Positions 60,681-64,000 of a stretch of 64,000 nucleotides of DNA are shown here, piece after piece. The translations under genes were made by a program, and so were the position numbers. Below the pieces are notes generated by a model, which ran no database searches, was not told where the DNA came from, and saw only the letters and a program-made list of their open reading frames with translations. The stretch comes from Isoetes taiwanensis (taxonomy: Eukaryota; Streptophyta; Lycopodiopsida; Isoetales; Isoetaceae). How positions within the stretch are numbered: position 1 is the first letter of the stretch; each line of letters opens with the position of its first letter. The stretch is taken from NCBI GenBank assembly GCA_021234155.1, contig JAJEKV010000412.1:162069-226068 (forward strand), written 5' to 3'.

Positions 60681-62340
60681 GTGATAGATGCACAGCAAGA
60701 GAAGGAGGTAAAAGAGTTAACTATCAACAAAAATGGACAGGTAAGAACACTTTTCCTTGGAGATCTTTTTGATAGCAAAGATGAGGCTTCCTTAAAAGTT
60801 TTCTTTGAAGCTGGAAAGATGTATTTGCCTGGGATTATACAGAATTAGTGGGAGTGAGGACTGATATCTGTGAATTTGAAATAAAGATAAAAGAAGATGC
60901 TAAACCTGTAATGCAAAAACTCAGGAGAATAAATGCATCACTGCTTACCTTGATCAGAGAGGAATTATTGAAGATGAAAGAAGCTGAGGTTATTAAAGAG
61001 ATAACAAATCCTGACTGGCTGTCTTGCATTGTTCCAGTAGAAAAGAAGAATAAGAGCATTAGGATTTGTATAGATTACAGGGATCTAAACAAGGCCACTA
61101 TTAAAGATTGTTATCCATTACCATTTCTAGAAGAAGTGTTACATGCAACCTGCGCAGGGAAAGAAATATATTCTTTTAGATGGATTTTCGGGTTTCAATC
61201 AGATCAAGATAAAAGAGGCAGATCAAGCTAAGACCTCTTTCATAACCCCTTGGGGTACTTTTGCCATGATGAAAATGCCATTTGGCTTGATGAATGCATC
61301 TGCTACCTTTCAAAGAGCAATGGATAAAATATTTCAAAGCATGCCAATGTCAATCTTTAGAGTTTTCTTGGATGATTTGTGCCTAGGAACTTCTCTAACT
61401 AAACATATGGAGTTGCTGACAATGACAATGGAGTTGTGCGGGGAAGGGTGGAGTGTGTTTGAATCCAAAGAAGTGTGTATTTCTCCTGTTCTAAAGGTGA
61501 ATTCTTTGGGTCATGAGGTGTCTACTCAAGGAATCAAAGTATCTGAAGGAAAAATGGAGGCTTTGAAGAAATTAGCTCCACCTAAAACCCTAAAACAGGT
61601 GAAGAGCTTCATGGGCTTGACAAGTTTTTTGAGAATGTATGTGCCTAACTTTTCACACATCATAAGTCCTTTGGCAGCTCTGACACGTGTTGGCAAGTAT
61701 AACAAGAGTGAGAGCAAATTTATTGCAATAGAATGGACAGATGAATGCCAAGCTGCATTTGACCTGTTGATAACTTCCATATGCCAATCAGAGATTCTAA
61801 AACCACCAGACCTTGCTCAACCATTCCAGGCATATATCAGTGTCACTAGCAAAGCTGTAGGCATAGCACTCATGCAGAAACATGGGATAATATCTTTTGC
61901 CGAAAATTTGGTGCGATCGAGAAACGAGATACCTAGAATGGAAAAAAAGTAAAGTGGAATAATGTTTTTCTGCAAAGGCTTGGTCATATAGTTCAACACA
62001 ATGAGGTGAAAGTAATGATACATCAAAATCCTATCCCCATCTTTGTTCGAGAAAACTCGAGTAAGGCTAAATTATGTAGATGGGCATGCAAGATCTGTGG
62101 ATTACAATTTAAAGATTAGGACTGTCAAAACAATCAAGAGTCCTAGTGATTATTTGACCAATAAGGTGTTTGAGTTTGAAGATTTTAATGGTTTAAGTAC
62201 TGATGAAGTGTGTGAAATTGCTACTAACCTTGTGCTATCTAGTAAAATGCAAGAGGACTGGCAGGATGAAATCATCAAGTTTCTCAAACATGAAGAGGTA
62301 CCAGAAAACTTTACAGGCAGTCAGTTGAGAAGATTCAAAG
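60681..62340 (+). pseudogene. pol: F3 reverse transcriptase and degenerate RNase H
   Basis: One frame change at about 60808 (GAGAGCTGG in F1, GAAGCTGG here) separates the linker from RT. 60848-61231 and 61143-61952 carry VEKKNKSIRICIDYRDLN, DGFSGFNQ, MPFGLMNASATF and VFLDDLCLG. Breaks lie at about 61148, 61440 and 61480. The RNase H block again lacks the acidic residues, and its middle is disrupted at 61900-61950. Confidence 0.82.
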
Positions 62341-63521
62341 AAAAAGCAAAAACATACAGAATGATTGGAGAGGTATTATGTAAGATTGATCAATCTGGTG
62401 TTTTACTAAGGTGTGTTGATAGGTCAGAAGCTGAGTTGATTCTAGAAGCTTGCCATGAAGGAATTTGTGGAGGTCATTATGCAGCTGATACAACTGCAAA
62501 AAAGATACTCAGGTCTAGATATTACTGGCCCAGCTTGTTTAAAGATTGTTATGAGACTATCAGGAGATGCCATAAATGCCAGATACATGGAAAAAGAATT
62601 CTTCAGCCTGCTGCCTTGACTAGCATCACATTGGGGACTAGACTTCATAGGGCCTATACATCCAAATTCTCCCTCTCAGCATGAATACATACTAGTGGCA
62701 ACAGATTTTTTCACCAAATGGGCAGAAGCTGTCCCATTGAGACAAGCAAATGCTTCAACAACTGCTAGGTTCCTCCATGAAAACATTTGCACTAGATTTG
62801 GTATTCCTCCAAAAATAGTTTTACGTGAGGAGGCACACAGCAGTTCATAAATGATGTGATCAGCAACCTCCTAAAACCTTGAAAGTAAAGCATGTGAAAA
62901 GCTCAAAGATACTACCCTCGGGGCAATGGCCAAGCCGGAGTCCACCAACAAAGTTCTAAAAGGTATTCTCAAGAAGACAATAGAGGTACATAAAAAAGGA
63001 TTGGCACCTTAAATTACATGATGCACTTTGGGCATATAGAACTACAATTAAAAATGCTACTAATCATACCTTTTGCTCTTGTCTATGGTGTTGAGGCTGT
63101 TATTCGGTGGAACTAGAGTTGCCTTCCTTAAGGTTAGCTCTAAAGATTCAAATGCGATGGAGGAAGCATACAAGGATAGGTTTGATAGGTTGCTCCATCT
63201 AGAAGAAGAGAGGTTTGAAGCAGAGAATGCCATCTTGCTTAAGAAGGCAAAAGATGCAAACAAAGATTCAAAGCCATTCACAAATTGCAAGGAAGTTTCA
63301 AAGAGGGGAGCTAGTTCTCAAATGGGACAAGGCAAAGGGAAAACATGAGTAAATTTGTTTGCTTATGGAAGGGCCATACAAAATCTGTGGACAAGCGGTA
63401 CAAATTCTTACTTCCTAAAAGATATCACAACAGGCAGCAAGAAACTTCATGAACCCTATAAACATATTACATCTAAAAAAGATATTGGCAACAACATATT
63501 TGTATGAGTTTGTTTGAATAA
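62341..63521 (+). pseudogene. pol: F3 integrase, frameshifted
   Basis: The zinc motif is intact (HEGICGGH, CHKC). About 20 bp are missing before the first catalytic Asp (62629; TCTCCAGGTCCATTCCAAAC in F1). SDRGTQF is broken at 62820-62845 and GNGQAEST at 62925-62945. The C-terminus reaches SLFE with the stop at 63519-63521. Confidence 0.82.
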
Positions 63522-64000
63522 GATAGCCATTTGGATAGTTAGCTACTTGAATTATTAGAGACACTAGCTTTAAAATTAATAGGTATGTTCCTTAAAGATG
63601 TGGGTGCTTGTGCTCTTTTTGATGTTATTTTGAAATTACTTTCATAAAGTAAAAAAAAAAAAAAGAAAAAAAAAGGAAAAAAAAGAGAAAATAGGTTTTA
63701 ACTTTGATATCTTGTGTGTATTATGATGTTGCGGGTTGAGATCACGGGTCCATGAAAGCCTAGGAGGAGTTGTTTTCTAACATATGTAGAACTTGCCATG
63801 ACAAAGTTCACTAGTTCGAATAATCTCCACCCGAGCAAATAGTTGCCCTCCAATTCATATCACCTGTAATTTTCATTGATGGTGGATCCCAAATGTACCT
63901 AAACATGACTACAAGTATCGGGAGAACGGTAATCGACATCATGTATTTTCACACTGGCAGTCCAATTCGAGACATTCCAATTCCATTTTCATCTCAGCTT
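63522..64000 (+). other. F3 3' region, cut by the window end
   Basis: The A-rich tract is at about 63651-63690; the sequence then matches 41500-41815 with many small differences (for example CAGG read as CGGG near 63730). The next LTR would start about 0.4 to 0.5 kb beyond the window. Confidence 0.6.

Larger units (their letters stand above)
28833..64000 (+). mobile_element. Head-to-tail array of Tat-like Ty3/gypsy elements sharing LTRs
   Basis: Order: LTR1, deleted unit D1, LTR2, full unit F1, LTR3, deleted unit D2, LTR4, full unit F2, LTR5, full unit F3 (running off the window). Only one LTR separates neighbouring internal regions and no foreign DNA lies between them. LTR starts at 28833, 33535, 42276, 47000 and 55752 give spacings of 4.70, 8.74, 4.72 and 8.75 kb. 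Internal domain order is gag, CCHC x2, protease, archaeal-type RNase H, RT, degenerate RNase H, integrase. The integrase WGLDFIGPI and RT/RNase H context resemble the Tat group; no chromodomain is seen. Confidence 0.92.

Overview
The window looks like nuclear DNA of a land plant. It is AT-rich, its genes are interrupted by short exons with GT-AG introns, its single-copy genes are of plant type, and its right half is filled by long-LTR Ty3/gypsy elements whose integrase and RNase H resemble the plant Tat/Ogre/Retand group. I cannot name the species. A non-flowering plant is possible but this is a weak inference.

Left part (1-17.7 kb). The first 5.5 kb hold no gene I recognise, but several repeat structures: a nested inverted repeat at 1718-2230, minisatellites and a duplicated exon/intron-like segment at 3790-4238. 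The one complete host gene is on the minus strand at 5502-11020: a ten-exon gene for TAM41, the mitochondrial CDP-diacylglycerol synthase. It gives about 330 residues with all splice phases agreeing, and one intron appears to be GC-AG. From 12.4 to 15.3 kb there is repeat-like DNA (possible old solo LTR). At 15.4-16.5 kb lie minus-strand exons of a SET-MYND (SMYD-like) protein, disrupted in the SET part.

Middle (17.7-28.8 kb). Two inverted copies of a ~100-bp sequence at 17691-17791 and 25110-25210 bracket 7.5 kb. This interval holds fold-back repeats and partial, unrelated plant genes on the minus strand: an endo-beta-N-acetylglucosaminidase 3' half and a poly(A) polymerase fragment. Just outside it is a plus-strand kinesin-14 motor fragment, part of which is duplicated at 27.6-28.2 kb.

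Right part (28,833 to the window end). A head-to-tail concatemer of one Tat-like LTR retrotransposon family. Five ~2.45-kb LTRs (TGTTG...CAACA) alternate with internal regions in the order deleted, full, deleted, full, full, each neighbour sharing the LTR between them. Full units encode, in one reading frame apart from scattered indels, gag, two CCHC knuckles, protease, an archaeal-type RNase H, reverse transcriptase, a second degenerate RNase H and DD35E integrase. The archaeal-type RNase H lies between protease and RT, and the usual RNase H after RT has lost its catalytic acidic residues. The two short units share one identical 4.0-kb deletion that leaves gag plus a truncated protease. Many indels that separate the copies fall at CAG/CTG triplets and come in blocks, so a large part of the apparent frameshifts may be base-calling errors at CHG-methylated sites, not real decay.
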